From contig NC_023749.2 of the NCBI RefSeq assembly GCF_000499845.2, forward strand, positions 42,802,658-42,866,657: DNA of 64,000 nucleotides, in the 5' to 3' direction. The DNA comes from Phaseolus vulgaris (taxonomy: Eukaryota > Streptophyta > Magnoliopsida > Fabales > Fabaceae). Positions 1-10,195 of this stretch are shown one piece after another (the first letter of the stretch is position 1; each line of letters starts with the position of its first letter). The notes beneath the pieces were generated by a model, which saw only the letters and a program-made list of their open reading frames with translations, was not told the origin of the DNA and searched no databases. The position numbers and the translations under genes are program-made.

Positions 1-457
1 TCATCGGTTATTATCACCATAGGTTACATGTCCCTCTGCTTTGAGCTTTAAGCTAGTGAATTTTGTAAGATCTCCAGTATGCTTGGAACAACCACTGTCC
101 AAGTACCACTGATTTTTCTTGTTGCTTATCTGCAAAACAGAATAAAAATGATACAAATGGTACCCTTTTCAGTATGGGGTCTAGCACAGATTAAAACCTT
201 ATCTTTGGTAGCCATTTTGCTAAATTCTTAGGAACAAGATGCTTTCTAGCAATGCATGACCTAGAGGTATGACCAGATTTCATGCAGTAAAAACAGGTTA
301 CATGAGATGCCTTTTGCCATTGTTAAAAGCTGAAAAACCTGATTTTGCTGGAACAAAAAAACTTGAAAGCTTTTTGACATTGGTTACATTTCCAGGGATA
401 TAACCAAGACCATTTTTATTGAAAACAGCATTCTGTGAGCCAAGGAGAGACTCAAGG
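1..457 (-). pseudogene. Ty1/copia gag-protease relic
   Basis: On the minus strand, positions 1-120 encode the start of a copia aspartic protease domain with the catalytic signature YLDSGCSKHTGD. About 290-240 encodes a CCHC zinc knuckle (CFYCMKSGHTSRSC), and 452-300 encodes the gag linker upstream of it. The three pieces lie in different frames: there is a frameshift near 305 and a stop between knuckle and protease, so the polyprotein is dead. The relic runs off the left edge of the window. On its other side it stops sharply at about 457, where a gypsy LTR begins, which suggests the LTR inserted into this gag. The family is secure from the two motifs; the lineage is not determined. Confidence 0.8.
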
Positions 458-1284
458 TGATGGAAGAGGGCCAAGCACAACCTTCCATGAAAGGCAAGAG
501 CCAAGTCAAGAGTGTCTAAGATCAAGCTAGGAGCGTCTAAGACCAAGCTAGGAGCGTCTAAGACAAGCTAGGAGCGTCTAGGACAAGAAGACCAAGCTAG
601 GAGCGTCTAGGACAAGCTAGGAGCGTCTAGGACAAGAAGACCAAGTTAGGAGCGTCTAGGACAAGCTAGGAGCGTCTAGGACAAGAAGACATGGATCAAA
701 GCTATGAATGGGAGAGTGGCATACTAGCACATTTTCCGTGAAGGCCCATCAAGTGTAGTTTAGCTTTAATTGGGGTGTAAATAGCATAGCCATGTGGACA
801 AATGTTTATTTTTCTGCACATTAGAATTAAGGAGGAGTTAACCTTGATTAGCTAAAGGTTTCTAGAAGCCTTCACTAATCTAGGGACGGTTTTGTGAAGC
901 CATGTGCACCCATGTGCTCCATGTGCTCTCCATGTGCCATGTGCCTCACATTTCCATTTCATTTTGCTTACATTTCATTTGCACTTAGCTTAACATTTAC
1001 GGCCTCCTTAGCTTATAAAAGGAGATGCCTATCACTTGTATTTGCAATATTAATGAGAGTAATGTTATGCTGCCCATTTTGTGCCATACTTGCTCCTTAC
1101 CTAGTTTCTAGGTTTTAATCTTCCTTCACCATCTATCAAAGGGTTGGCCGAACCTCCCTTCTTCCATACTCTTCATGCACCTTCAAGGTCACCACAACTC
1201 CTAGGAGGACCTTGCCCATTTCATACATAAGCTTCTGCACCATATTACCAAACATCCAAGAAGAGCTCCTTGAGAATGCCATCA
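458..1284 (+). mobile_element. 5' LTR of a Ty3/gypsy element
   Basis: The segment starts TGATGG where the copia relic stops and ends ATCA directly before a primer-binding-site match, giving about 827 bp. A TATA box (TTATAAAA) lies at about 1013-1020, consistent with a Pol II LTR promoter and a transcript start near 1045. A 20-bp minisatellite sits in its U3 part. The 5' boundary is inferred from where copia similarity ends. No second LTR is present because the element is cut off at 3687. Confidence 0.6.
503..690. repeat. 20-bp minisatellite in LTR U3
   Basis: About eight copies of a roughly 20-bp unit with the core CTAGGAGCGTCTAGGACAAG. An extra GAAGAC-type spacer recurs every two units, giving a higher-order period of about 48 bp. 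The first units are more diverged than the last. Confidence 0.85.
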
Positions 1285-1299
1285 TTTGGTATCATGAGC
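1285..1299 (+). other. Primer-binding site of the gypsy element
   Basis: TTTGGTATCATGAGC immediately follows the LTR end. It resembles the initiator-Met tRNA primer site (TGGTATCAGAGC) common in plant LTR retrotransposons, with a one-base insertion. It fixes the 3' end of the LTR. Confidence 0.6.
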
Positions 1300-3144
1300 A
1301 AAGGTTCTTCAAAGATGAGTATTTCCTGGTCATTTTCTTTTTTAGTTCTTCTTTAATCCGTGTTGTTCTTCATCTTCCATATTTGTCTTGTTGTTTTTTA
1401 ATTTTTGCTTTGAATTGGTGTGATGTTTGGAAATTCCAATCGGTGCATCTTGTTCAATTGTTCTTGAGCAATCTTTGTGCAATTTTTGGTAGGATTCCAT
1501 ACACTTTGTGTTGCTGTTTTTATTTTAGGTATTTGAGTCCTTATTGCAATTTTATTTGGTTCATTTTATGTTCATTTGAGTCTTTTAATTTCTAAATCTA
1601 TATGTGTTTTGTCTAGTCATGTTTTTCCCAAAATGTCATCAAATCATAGTAGTACTTTGTTTGGCTTATTTGTTTCTTGATTTTGGTCTAAATGTTTGAT
1701 TTGAATCTGCTGTGTTTTTTATCCTTTGGTGCCTTTTATTTTTAGCTTGAGTTCATATTTGTGTTTAGATCTACACAAATTCCTTTTCATCAATTCCATT
1801 GTGTTTTTCTTTTGGTATATCTTGCTGTTTTTTCCAAATTTGCAGAATCCCCTGTTTTGCATAACTCTGTGCTGGCTGTTTTGCTTAAGAAAATTATTTT
1901 CCCACATAGGAAATTTCTGATCCTCTGGATTATGCAAGATTGAGGTGCTACAGAAAAGACAAAAAAAGAATCAGTTCAAAAAAGTCAATAGAAAAAAATG
2001 ATAAATATTATAAAAACAGTGTGCAAATTTGGCGCTACAACTGGCGTAACTGAACACTGATTTTAGAAAATTTATTAAAAAAAAAATTGTTCATGCGTTT
2101 GGAGTGAAACCAACGCCAGAATTTAGTTGAGATCTTGAATTATTGGCATATAAATTTTCAGAAGCAAATCTTAAAAGGGCAGCTCAGCATAAATCGGGGA
2201 AAATCACGCTCTCTGGCCCACAACAATTTTTTTTTCAGTGGTGTTGTTTTTTATTTTGAAATCAATTATAGTGTTATTCTTAGGATCCATTTTGTGTGCC
2301 TACCTTTCTTTGAGTACCTTTTATTTGCTTGTCTAATATTTCTTTGGAACTCTTTCTAGTTGTCACATTTTAATTCCATTTGTGTGTTACTGTTTTTCCA
2401 ATTAATTTGTTTCTTACTTTAATTCTTTGACCTCTAAATTTGGTGGTGGATTGATTCTCAATTGGTGCTTATTTGATTGGAAATTTGACTTGAGTGAGGT
2501 CTAGCTTGCTTGATAGGTGCTGGATTGGAGAATTAATTCCCTAATTCTAAGAGGAACAAAGGCAAGGGCAGAAACAAACACCTACCAAAAACACCACATA
2601 CATTGGAAGGCCCAACAAAGAGGAGACAACCAAGTGCCAATAGAAAAAAAAAAGATCAACAAAGGGAGTTTCATTTATTTTCTTTGAAACTTAACTTTTG
2701 TTAATTACTTCTTTAATTACGTAATTAGACGGTGAGTGTGTCTTCAAGGGCTCCAAGTGTCCAAGAAGCCTCACCTAGGGCCGACTAGTTAGAACTATCT
2801 AGCTTAGTTTTGTTAATTGTCTTTAATTGCATCTTTTTGCCTTCATTAGCTACACTTATCAAACTGTTTTGTATTGTTTAAGCTTTGTTAAAACTGTTTG
2901 GTTGATTATATAGTTTGCATTGTTTTCTTGCATTAAAATCTTATTTCTCCAACTTAATTGTGTTTTAAGTGGTTTACTAAGAGAAAGCTTTGTGTGAAGA
3001 CATTGAGGGATAGTTTTTGGCTAAGGCAAATGCTTGGTATTTAAGTAGTCCACTGTGACTCACCTCCCTTACCTCGAAGACTACCTTCTTTGACTTCCCT
3101 AAATTTTCTCAAAGTAAAACACTTTTATACACAAAGCTCTAGCC
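1300..3144 (+). other. Long untranslated leader of the gypsy element
   Basis: T-rich sequence between the primer site and gag, with no ORF that resembles a known protein. Short ORFs here look like chance. A leader of 1-2 kb is usual for several plant gypsy lineages. Confidence 0.5.
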
Positions 3145-3687
3145 ATGTCTTCTCATTCTGCAAAGTCTATTAAAAGTGATGTAAAGTCCATGAAATCTCT
3201 TTTAAAACAAATCGCAAAGGACGTACAACACATTTCATATAGACAATTGGAAAATGAGTCTAAAATCAATGAGTTAGCTAGAGCCAAGGAAGAGAAATCC
3301 CAAAGTTCAAAAAAATCCAATAGCCATCCATCTCTTTCACAAATCCAAGAATCTCTAGGGGAGGGAAGCCTTAGAATCCATGATTACTACCAACCACCCC
3401 CTAGGAGAAATAGAAGAAGAGAGGAAGAGAGCCCAAGGGAAGTAAGGGTAGACCTACCCCATTTCTATGGTAAGGAAGATGTAGAGGTATACCTAGATTG
3501 GGAGATGAAAGTAGAGCAACTCTTTGCTTGCCATAGGGTGAGTGAAGAAAGGAAGGCACCCTTAGCAACCCTTAGTTTCCAAAGTAATGCCATGTATTGG
3601 TGGACCTCTCTAGAGAGAGACCGACGTCTTCATAGGGAGCCTCCCATAGAATATTGGAATGACCTTAGGGGAGCCCTAAGACGTCGT
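3145..3687 (+). pseudogene. Truncated Ty3/gypsy gag
   Basis: The ORF opens MSSHSAKSIKSD. It has a charged N-terminus with SKK/RRNRRREE stretches, then the start of a retrotransposon gag domain: a DLPHFYGKEDVEVYLDWE segment near residues 107-124 and a YWWTSLERDR segment near 151-160. It matches the plant gypsy gag family, in which the domain continues well beyond this point. Here it stops after the RGALRRR part, because the sequence at 3687 switches to a minus-strand LTR. The last few residues of the ORF, up to 3702, come from that LTR. The protein lacks its zinc knuckle and all of pol. Confidence 0.75.
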
Positions 3688-5252
3688 GAATTGACCTTTT
3701 AAAAGTTTCTCGCAGAATCAGTGTTTATCACAGTTTACAGAAAATAAATCGATTTATTTGGAAATAATTTATTTTGGCGCTGTTTGTGTTTGAATAACGT
3801 TTATACAGCTAGGTTAATCACGAGATTATGCAGATTGATTTTCCAGATAGACACACACTGATATTAGAACGAAAAACAGTGAATCACAAAACAACAAGCT
3901 TCAATTTCAAGCAAGTGATTAAGGTTCAATTGATAGCTTGACAATTAATTGAGTAACCTATTACAATCAACCTGTTCCAGTGGCTTTTAACAGATTATAG
4001 ATGTTCTTTTCAGAATCAAACAGTTTTTCCAGAAATTAAGAATAGTATGAACCGAGCCCAGAAATAACAAATTTATTATTGATTGAACAAATTTATTTCT
4101 TAACAGTTTTGACAGATATGCAGAAATTTAAGTGTAGAGATTAAGGGAGAATGAACACAAGGCAATTATACTGGTTCACTCAACTGAGCTACATCCAGTC
4201 TTCACCTAAACCAAGGTGAAATTCACTAAATCACAATTCAAACAAACACAAATCCCATTGTTCTTGAACCCTACAAGAACTTAGGTACACTTGCTGAAAA
4301 ACCCTATTTCAGCACACACACTCTTCAAGAAACCCTATCAAGAAGAGTGTACAACCAAACTTTTACAAGAAAAGAAATGTGAAATGACTACACCTGATTG
4401 AGGATGCAGAAATCTGCCTTAAACTAGTAGAACAAATTGCTAGAACAGTAGCAGCACCTCTCACCAAGCTTTTGGAACCAAACAAGAACAAGCACTTTTT
4501 TATTTTCGAAATCTTTCAAGAACAGATGCTAATTCTTTGTAAATCCTTAATTCTCTGATGCAAAACTTGTTTTCTCAATTGTATGATCGATTGTTTAAAC
4601 TCAGAAACAAGTTTTCTTTTTATAAAAAACCAACTTATAACAGATTTTTGAAAAACAGTTAAAGCTGTTATAAAAAGAACAAATTGAAAATAAAATGAAC
4701 AGATTTATTTTCAAATAGCAGTTAGAGAATTTGTTATGTGAGGAGACTTAGTCAGCCATTCTGGTGCAGGGACAAATTTAAAACCATTTGAGGTAGACTT
4801 GGCACCAGAGTAAAAAAAGAATCTATTCATTTATAGATGAACATATTTATTTTTCAAAACGAAAACAGAAAAAGCTTAACTATTTAAAACACAGTCGTTT
4901 TGAAAGGTAGAAGACTTAGTCAAAATATTTGATGCATAAAATCTAATTTTCACAAGACTTAGCCAAGGCATCAGTTTAAAAATGAATCTGTTTATTTAGA
5001 AAAGAACATATTTGTTTTTATGCAGTAAACGTGTTTTTTTGTAAAACATGTGAAAAACAGTTTAAGAAATTTGTGCTTGCTCTTATCACATGGTCAGTGG
5101 TTAAGAGGTGAGTTACCCAGCAAAAAGCCTACTCTTAAACAACCTCTAAACTCTACCTAAGACATTCTTAAAGCAAAAGGAAATATACATGAATTGTACA
5201 TAAAAGTCTTCATCAAACACATGTCTTGAAGGGGCAGCAACCATCTTCAACA
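3688..5252 (-). mobile_element. LTR (family B), 3' tip missing
   Basis: This is an inverted, diverged copy of the solo LTR at 49238-51016. Both share the TGTTGAAGATGG start, the region with repeated AAATAAATCTGTTC-type motifs, the actor sequence around the AACCAGTATAA box, and a C-run end. In this copy the LTR starts (minus strand) at 5252 inside a CACTA ORF. It is cut about 40 bp short of its 3' end at 3688, where gypsy gag begins. It encodes nothing recognisable. The link to copia SIRE/Maximus-type LTRs is inference from overall layout. Confidence 0.75.
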
Positions 5253-5481
5253 TCCATGTCCAAGTGTTATAAGATCGAAGAAACCCATCACATAGAAGGT
5301 GCTCCCTCATTATCTTAACATCCAGTATCCTTCCATTTAAACAGTTAACGCATAAACACCTGGTCTTTGCTCCATCATGACCACTATTAATCGCGTTATG
5401 TTGTGCAAATTGTATAAATTCTTCTACTCCTCTTTCGTACTCATCACTTATGCGAAGAGAATTAATCCAATTTCGATCCAT
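5253..5481 (-). pseudogene. CACTA transposase-associated domain, N-terminal fragment
   Basis: The minus-strand ORF opens MDRNWINSLRISDEYERGVE and carries CLCVNCLNGR, HLLCDGF and YNTWTW. These are the conserved cysteines, histidine and tryptophans of the transposase-associated domain at the N-terminus of plant En/Spm (CACTA) TNP2-like proteins. The reading frame is then captured by LTR sequence at 5252, and the tail to 5146 is LTR-encoded. The rest of the transposase is missing from this side. The start methionine fits the family start. Confidence 0.8.
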
Positions 5482-5535
5482 TCTATTCTGAAATAGTCAT
5501 GCAAATGATTTTTAATCAGTGTTCTACCAAACGCA

Positions 5536-5615
5536 TTTGCCGAGGGTCGAACACCCTCGGACTCAATACCAGCATGTATCAATTGCCGAGGATGGAACAC
5601 CCTCAGACTCAATAC
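5536..5615. repeat. Two-copy hairpin repeat in CACTA leader
   Basis: A unit of about 32 bp containing GCCGAGGGTCGAACACCC then TCGGACTCAATAC occurs twice, 45 bp apart. The GCCGAGGGT and ACCCTCGG arms can pair, so each unit is a potential hairpin. The second copy has mismatches in the arms. Confidence 0.7.
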
Positions 5616-6240
5616 AAAAACGATAATTCTATTCTAAACTAACAACTAACATAATATAAATTAAAATTAAAATTAAAATAAACACTAAATAATATAAATT
5701 TTAAAAAATAAAAATTATAATACACAAAAAAAATTCCTAACATTAAAAAAATCAAAAAATACAACCAACCTTGTGTGTGAAGGCAACGTTGCCAAGGTGG
5801 CACGGCGGCGGCAACAACAGACGAGGCGATAGATGCGGAAGCAACGACAAAGCACACAAGCAAGAAGAAAGGAACCTACAAAGGCAATGCAACAATATGA
5901 ACAATATCAATAACGCTGTATGAACGAAAATACATTGGTGAAGAAGAAAGAGTGCTCACAAACTTACCACGAAGGCACGAGCGCTTCAAGAAGAGAGAAA
6001 CGCAAAGCACAAATGAGAGCACAGTGCAAACGCGAAACGCTTCTGGAGAAAGAAAGAGTAGTGAATGGCGCGCTTCTGAAGTGAAGTTAGGGTAAAAATG
6101 ATTTACGAGTGCGGCTGTTACAATTAGTTGCATTTGTAAATGAACTTAATTTCAAAAATGCCACCACGTTTTTTACGAGTGCGTCGGTTCGTAAAACAGC
6201 ACTTAATAAGGCGCCCTTGTTTTGCCTTTCTGTACTAGTG

Positions 6241-6417
6241 CAAGAATTAGGTACGTCAGAGTGTCTTTTGCAGGTACTATCTGAGTCTGGAGATCACATA
6301 GGCGAGGAGTATAGAGGCGAGATATGCAAAAAGAGTGCATTCAAGAGGGAGGGAAGAGCAGACCAAAAACTGACAAGGAGGGCATCATTCTCTTGGTTCC
6401 AACTCCGTTCGAGAACA
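6241..6417 (+). mobile_element. Probable LTR 3' part of the Tat-type gypsy
   Basis: Sequence between the CACTA terminus and a primer-site-like TTGGTGCCCACCATGGGGC at about 6418-6438, which precedes the gag region of the next element. Its position suggests the U5 end of an LTR into which the CACTA inserted. No partner LTR is visible to prove it. Confidence 0.4.
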
Positions 6418-6739
6418 ATTGGTGCCCACCATGGGGCTGAGAGAATTTGAAGGAGGAAGCAGTCAGATGGTTCTACAAGAAGCAGGGTGAACAAGAAGAT
6501 GTCGGAGACTGAGTAGATGGCGCTGATACTGTCTTTGTGGAAGGAGAAGGAGTAGATGAAGAAGAAGAACAAGGAAGAGATTGTGGCCCTCTGAAGAGAA
6601 AATGAAGAAAAAGCTAATCAAGGAGGGTCCCTCTGGCAGGCCAAGTAACCCTGTGGGGAGACCTGATGCAACCTCAACCGGCACAAAGGTTGTCGAGGAG
6701 ACAAGACCCACTCGTACTCAGGAGACTATGTGCTAATCG

Positions 6740-7696
6740 TACCCAAACAGTTCCTTTCTCCCGTCGGGTGTGTTGGACGCATTCTGAAGGAACCCATTCA
6801 CTGATTATGTGATAGGAGCGCAATTTCCACCTACGTGGAAGGGGATGAACATAAATCGTTACGAAGAGACAAATGACCTCAACGAGCACATAGACATATA
6901 CACTACTCACATGAGTTTGTATACCTCAGACAATGTTGTTTTGTGCTGAGTGTTCCCAACCTCGTTGAAAGAAGGAACATTTAGTTGGTTTACGAGACTC
7001 CCCCCGTATTCCATAGCCTATTTTGAGAACTTGGTGTCCATGTTTGGGACACAGTTCACCACTAGCCGACCGCAGCATCTGATCTCTATTGCCCTGGTTA
7101 ACATTCGTTAGGAGAAGGGAGAATATCTTAGGTTGTTTATGGAAAAGTTTAATAAGGTGACCCTAAACATCTGAAATCTGTGTCCGAACGTGGCCATGCA
7201 TCACATGGTCACAACCTTACAACAAGGGCCATTTTTTAATAGTTTGTGCAAGAAGCCAACTGCAAACCTTTACGAGCTTAGGCATAGGGTTGCTAACTAT
7301 ATGCAACTGGAGGAGTTGAGGGAGCATAGGAGTCAGGCCAGGGCCGAGGCAAGCGGAGAGAAGAGGAAAGATAAGGAGAAGGAGCACTCGAACCGACCTG
7401 CTATTGATTGAAGAGATAGGCACAGGGAGAACTGGGGACCCCGGTTTACAAGGTTTATCACTTTGAATGTTGACAAGGGAAGGATTATGGATGAAGCCTT
7501 GAGTGTCGACCTCATCCCAACACCGAGAAGGGTTATGAGCCTTGAGAATGCTGACCGATCTCGTAAGTGCTGGTACCATCGGAATAGTGGGCACACCACT
7601 AAGGAATGTCAGGCGCTAAAGGATAAGATTGAAGAACTAATCCAAGACGGACATCTCTGTCAGTACGTGGAGAGGGGAAGCAGGAGTTCGAAGTGA
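6740..7696 (+). pseudogene. Tat-lineage gypsy gag, decayed
   Basis: Translation across frames gives the gag of plant Tat/Ogre-like gypsy elements. In order: a DYVIGAQFPPTWKG segment (~6795), TNDLNEHIDIYTTHMSLYT (~6870), a LKEGTFSWFTRLPPYS segment (~6965), then PNVAMHHMVTTLQQGPF from 7184 and LEELREHRSQ at ~7310. A zinc-knuckle-like CWYHRNSGHTTKEC follows at ~7570. Stops interrupt it near 6787, 6946, 7110, 7172 and 7409. The protein packages element RNA in live relatives; this copy cannot make it. Confidence 0.8.
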
Positions 7697-7929
7697 TCTC
7701 CTCTGAGAAGGGAAGAGATAACCGAGCAAAGGGATTACGATCCTCGACGAACAAACAAAGACGATCATCAACTCGAGCATCGGAGAGGAGCCTCCAAGAA
7801 AGGATGGGGTGGCCGAGAGGTCATCAATAGCATTGTCAGAGGCTTTGCGGGAGGGGGCAACTCCAATTTGACAAGAAAGAATCATTTGTGAGCAGTGCAA
7901 TAGGTGAACACCATCTCTTTTCACCAAGG

Positions 7930-8390
7930 ATGTCTCCCATCACCTTCACTGATAAAGACTTCAAGGATATTTACCCTTCGCATGATGATCCCATGGTTAT
8001 AACGGTTGACATTGGTAACTTCTCCATCATGAAAACGTTGATGGATTAGGGGAGTTCGATGGACATCCTCTACTGGAAAACGTTCAAGAAGATGAGGATT
8101 GCTAAGGAAGAGATGAAGTCGTACGACAATCAGGTGTTGGCTTCTCGAGTGAAAAGGTAGGCACCCGAGGCTACATCAAGCTCTACACCATGTTCAGTGA
8201 GAGCAAAACGAGTAAAACTATCAAAATCCGGTACTTGGTGATAGATGTCAGCACCTCATACAACATTCTGTTAGGATGACCGTCCTTCAATCGGCTAGGG
8301 GCGATCGTGTCTACCCTCACCTAGCTATGAAGTTCCCTCAGTTTCAGGAGATATTCTCACAGTGCACGTGGATCAAAAGGTTACATGAAC
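7930..8390 (+). pseudogene. Tat-lineage gypsy protease region, decayed
   Basis: Contains DPMVITVDIGNF, a damaged active-site segment (a stop replaces the residue before GSSMDILY at ~8050), and downstream KTIKIRYLVIDVSTSYNILLG at ~8217-8276, typical of the protease-to-RT stretch in Tat-like elements. A frameshift lies near 8155 and stops follow at 8277 and 8322. No active protease is possible. Confidence 0.7.
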
Positions 8391-8689
8391 ATGCTATGCG
8401 GTCAGTTTAAGAGTGGAACCCCTCCGGAATGACTCTGACCAAGTAGATGGAGATCGTTCCCCCTGAAGAAAGCTCACACGAAGATGGAAATCCCCTCGTA
8501 GAGAGGATAAGACAGAACGAAGGGAGCATACAATTGCTCTAGTCGACCTAGATCCCCGGACAACCGAGCCGAGGCTTGAGGCCGGGGAAGACCTACGTCG
8601 AGTTCCCCTGCTGGATGGAGAGCACACCACTAGCGTGGGAATGTCGCTAGCGGCTACAAAGGTCGAAGTCGTTCATTTGACATTGAAGA

Positions 8690-9330
8690 AGAATGTGGAC
8701 CTCTTTGCTTGGACGACATCTGATATGTCGGAGGTAAGCTCCGATAGGTTTGAGTGATAGCTTAGAAGAAGCGCAAGCTTGGGGAAGAGAAGAGGGTGGC
8801 AATAAAGGAAGAGGCTAAGAAGCCCCTATTGACAGGCTTTATACGAGAGACCCACTACACTACTTGGTTAGCCGATGTAGTTATGGTGACTAAGGCGAAT
8901 CACAAGTGGAGGATGTGCGTCGACTACACCAACCTCAATAAGGCCTGCCCGAAAGATTCATACCCTCTCCCCAACATCAACCGACTAGTGGATGATGCAG
9001 TTGGTCACAAAATCCTTAGCTTCCTAGATACGTACTCTGGCTACAACCAGATAAGCATGCATCAGAGAGATAAGGAAAAAACCGCCTTCATAACAGATAA
9101 AGCCAACTACTATTATGAAGTCATGTCGTTCAACCTGAAGAACGCTGGGGCAACCTAGTAGAGGCTGATGGACAAAAGTTTTAAGGGGATGATAGGTCGA
9201 AACGTCGAAGGGGAAATGTGCATTCGGGGTGGAAGGGGGAATTTCATGTGTTTCATGCTAACCCACCAGGGGATCGAGGCTAACCCGGAAAAATGTTGAG
9301 CAAGAACTGAGAGGAGAAGCCCTTAGAATG
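8690..9330 (+). pseudogene. Tat-lineage gypsy reverse transcriptase, catalytic box deleted
   Basis: The longest piece, 8796-9158, encodes the RT fingers/palm with RMCVDYTNLNKACPKDSYPL and SFLDTYSGYNQISMH, which supplies the first catalytic Asp. After a stop at 9157 the frame continues with MDKSFKGMIGRNVEG. It then jumps to a GGRGNFMCFMLTHQGIEANP segment, which in the family lies well beyond the YxDD box. So the segment with the two catalytic aspartates of the YxDD motif is deleted near 9215. Stops upstream at 8756-8763 separate it from the protease. Confidence 0.8.
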
Positions 9331-9359
9331 TAAAAGAAGTCCAGTAGCTCATTGACTAC

Positions 9360-9895
9360 CTGACAGCCTTGTCAAGGTTCGTTCCTCAGCTTGCCGAGCG
9401 GACGAGACCCATGGTGAAGCTTATTCAAATGGTGGCCAAATGCAACTGGGATGATAAATGTGAAGACATTTTTCAGCAGTTGAAAGCTTTCCTATCCTCA
9501 CCGGGGGTGATTCAGAAGTTGAGGTTTGACCAGCCTATCATTGTTTACCTCTTGTTCTCGGAGGAGGCAATCAACGCAACCTTGGTACAAAAGGTCGACA
9601 AGGAGGAGCGACCAGTCTACTTCGTCAGCTGAATGCTCCATGCAGCGGAGATGAGGTACCAGATGATAGAAAAAGTTGCATTTGCCCTGGTTCTCACAAC
9701 AAGACGGATAAGGCCTTACTTCTAGAATCATGTCATTATGGTAAGAACCGACTACCCAATCATTAAAATTCTTTCTAAATAAGATCTTGCAGGACGTATG
9801 ATAAGGTGGTCGGTAGAGTTGTCGGAGTTCGACATCCATTATGAACCGAGAGGAGCAATAAAGTCTCAATGTTTAACAGACTTCTCAGCTTAATT
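9360..9895 (+). pseudogene. Tat-lineage gypsy RNase H-like domain
   Basis: Encodes LSRFVPQLAERTRPMVKLI (connection region) followed by an RNase H fold with IIVYLLFSEEAINATLVQK, PVYFVS, RYQMIEKVAFALV and a WSVELSEFDIHYEPRGAIK tail. Stops lie at 9630, 9722 and 9780. This is the usual RNase H adjoining RT; a second one follows at 9894, a trait of the Tat lineage. Confidence 0.75.
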
Positions 9896-10190
9896 GACCT
9901 CTCAGAAGGACTTTTCGACTAAGTGGGTGATATACGCTGACGGATCCTCTAACAAAACGACATGCGGAGCCAGTGTCGTCCTCGAGGGGCCGGGGGACCT
10001 TGTCCTCGAACAAACATTGAAGTTCGAGTTTAATGCCACTAATAACCAGGTCAAGTACGAAGCCATTCTTGCTAGTATGCACTTAGCACATGATATGGGA
10101 GCTCGCGAAATAACATGCAAAAGCAACTCCAGTTGATGATCAGACAGATTAGGGGAGAACTTGAGGTGAAAAAGCCTTTACCACAAAGGT
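9896..10190 (+). pseudogene. Second (additional) RNase H domain of Tat-type gypsy
   Basis: Encodes STKWVIYADGSSNKTTCGAS, with the first catalytic Asp in the ADGSSN motif, then NNQVKYEAILASMHLAHDMGA with the catalytic Glu and a KSNSS segment. A frameshift follows at about 10130, and the shifted frame continues with RQIRGELEVKKPL. The domain is split at 10195 by a solo LTR and resumes at 11278. An extra RNase H after the ordinary one is characteristic of plant Tat/Ogre elements. Confidence 0.8.
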
Positions 10191-10195
10191 ACTAC

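Larger units (their letters stand above)
5253..6240 (-). mobile_element. En/Spm-type CACTA transposon end
   Basis: Read on the minus strand the element begins CACTAGTACAGAAAGGC at 6240. It then has subterminal repeats around 6060-6215 with ACGAGTGCG and CGTAAAAC motifs, a GC-rich leader, and the transposase-associated ORF at 5481. The second terminus is not seen, because the LTR at 3688-5252 and a deletion remove the rest. Confidence 0.7.

Noticed and set aside
1212..2359. Hydrophobic ORFs in the gypsy leader and LTR
   Set aside because: T-rich sequence gives Phe/Leu/Ile-rich frames by chance. They overlap each other on both strands and lack any family feature.
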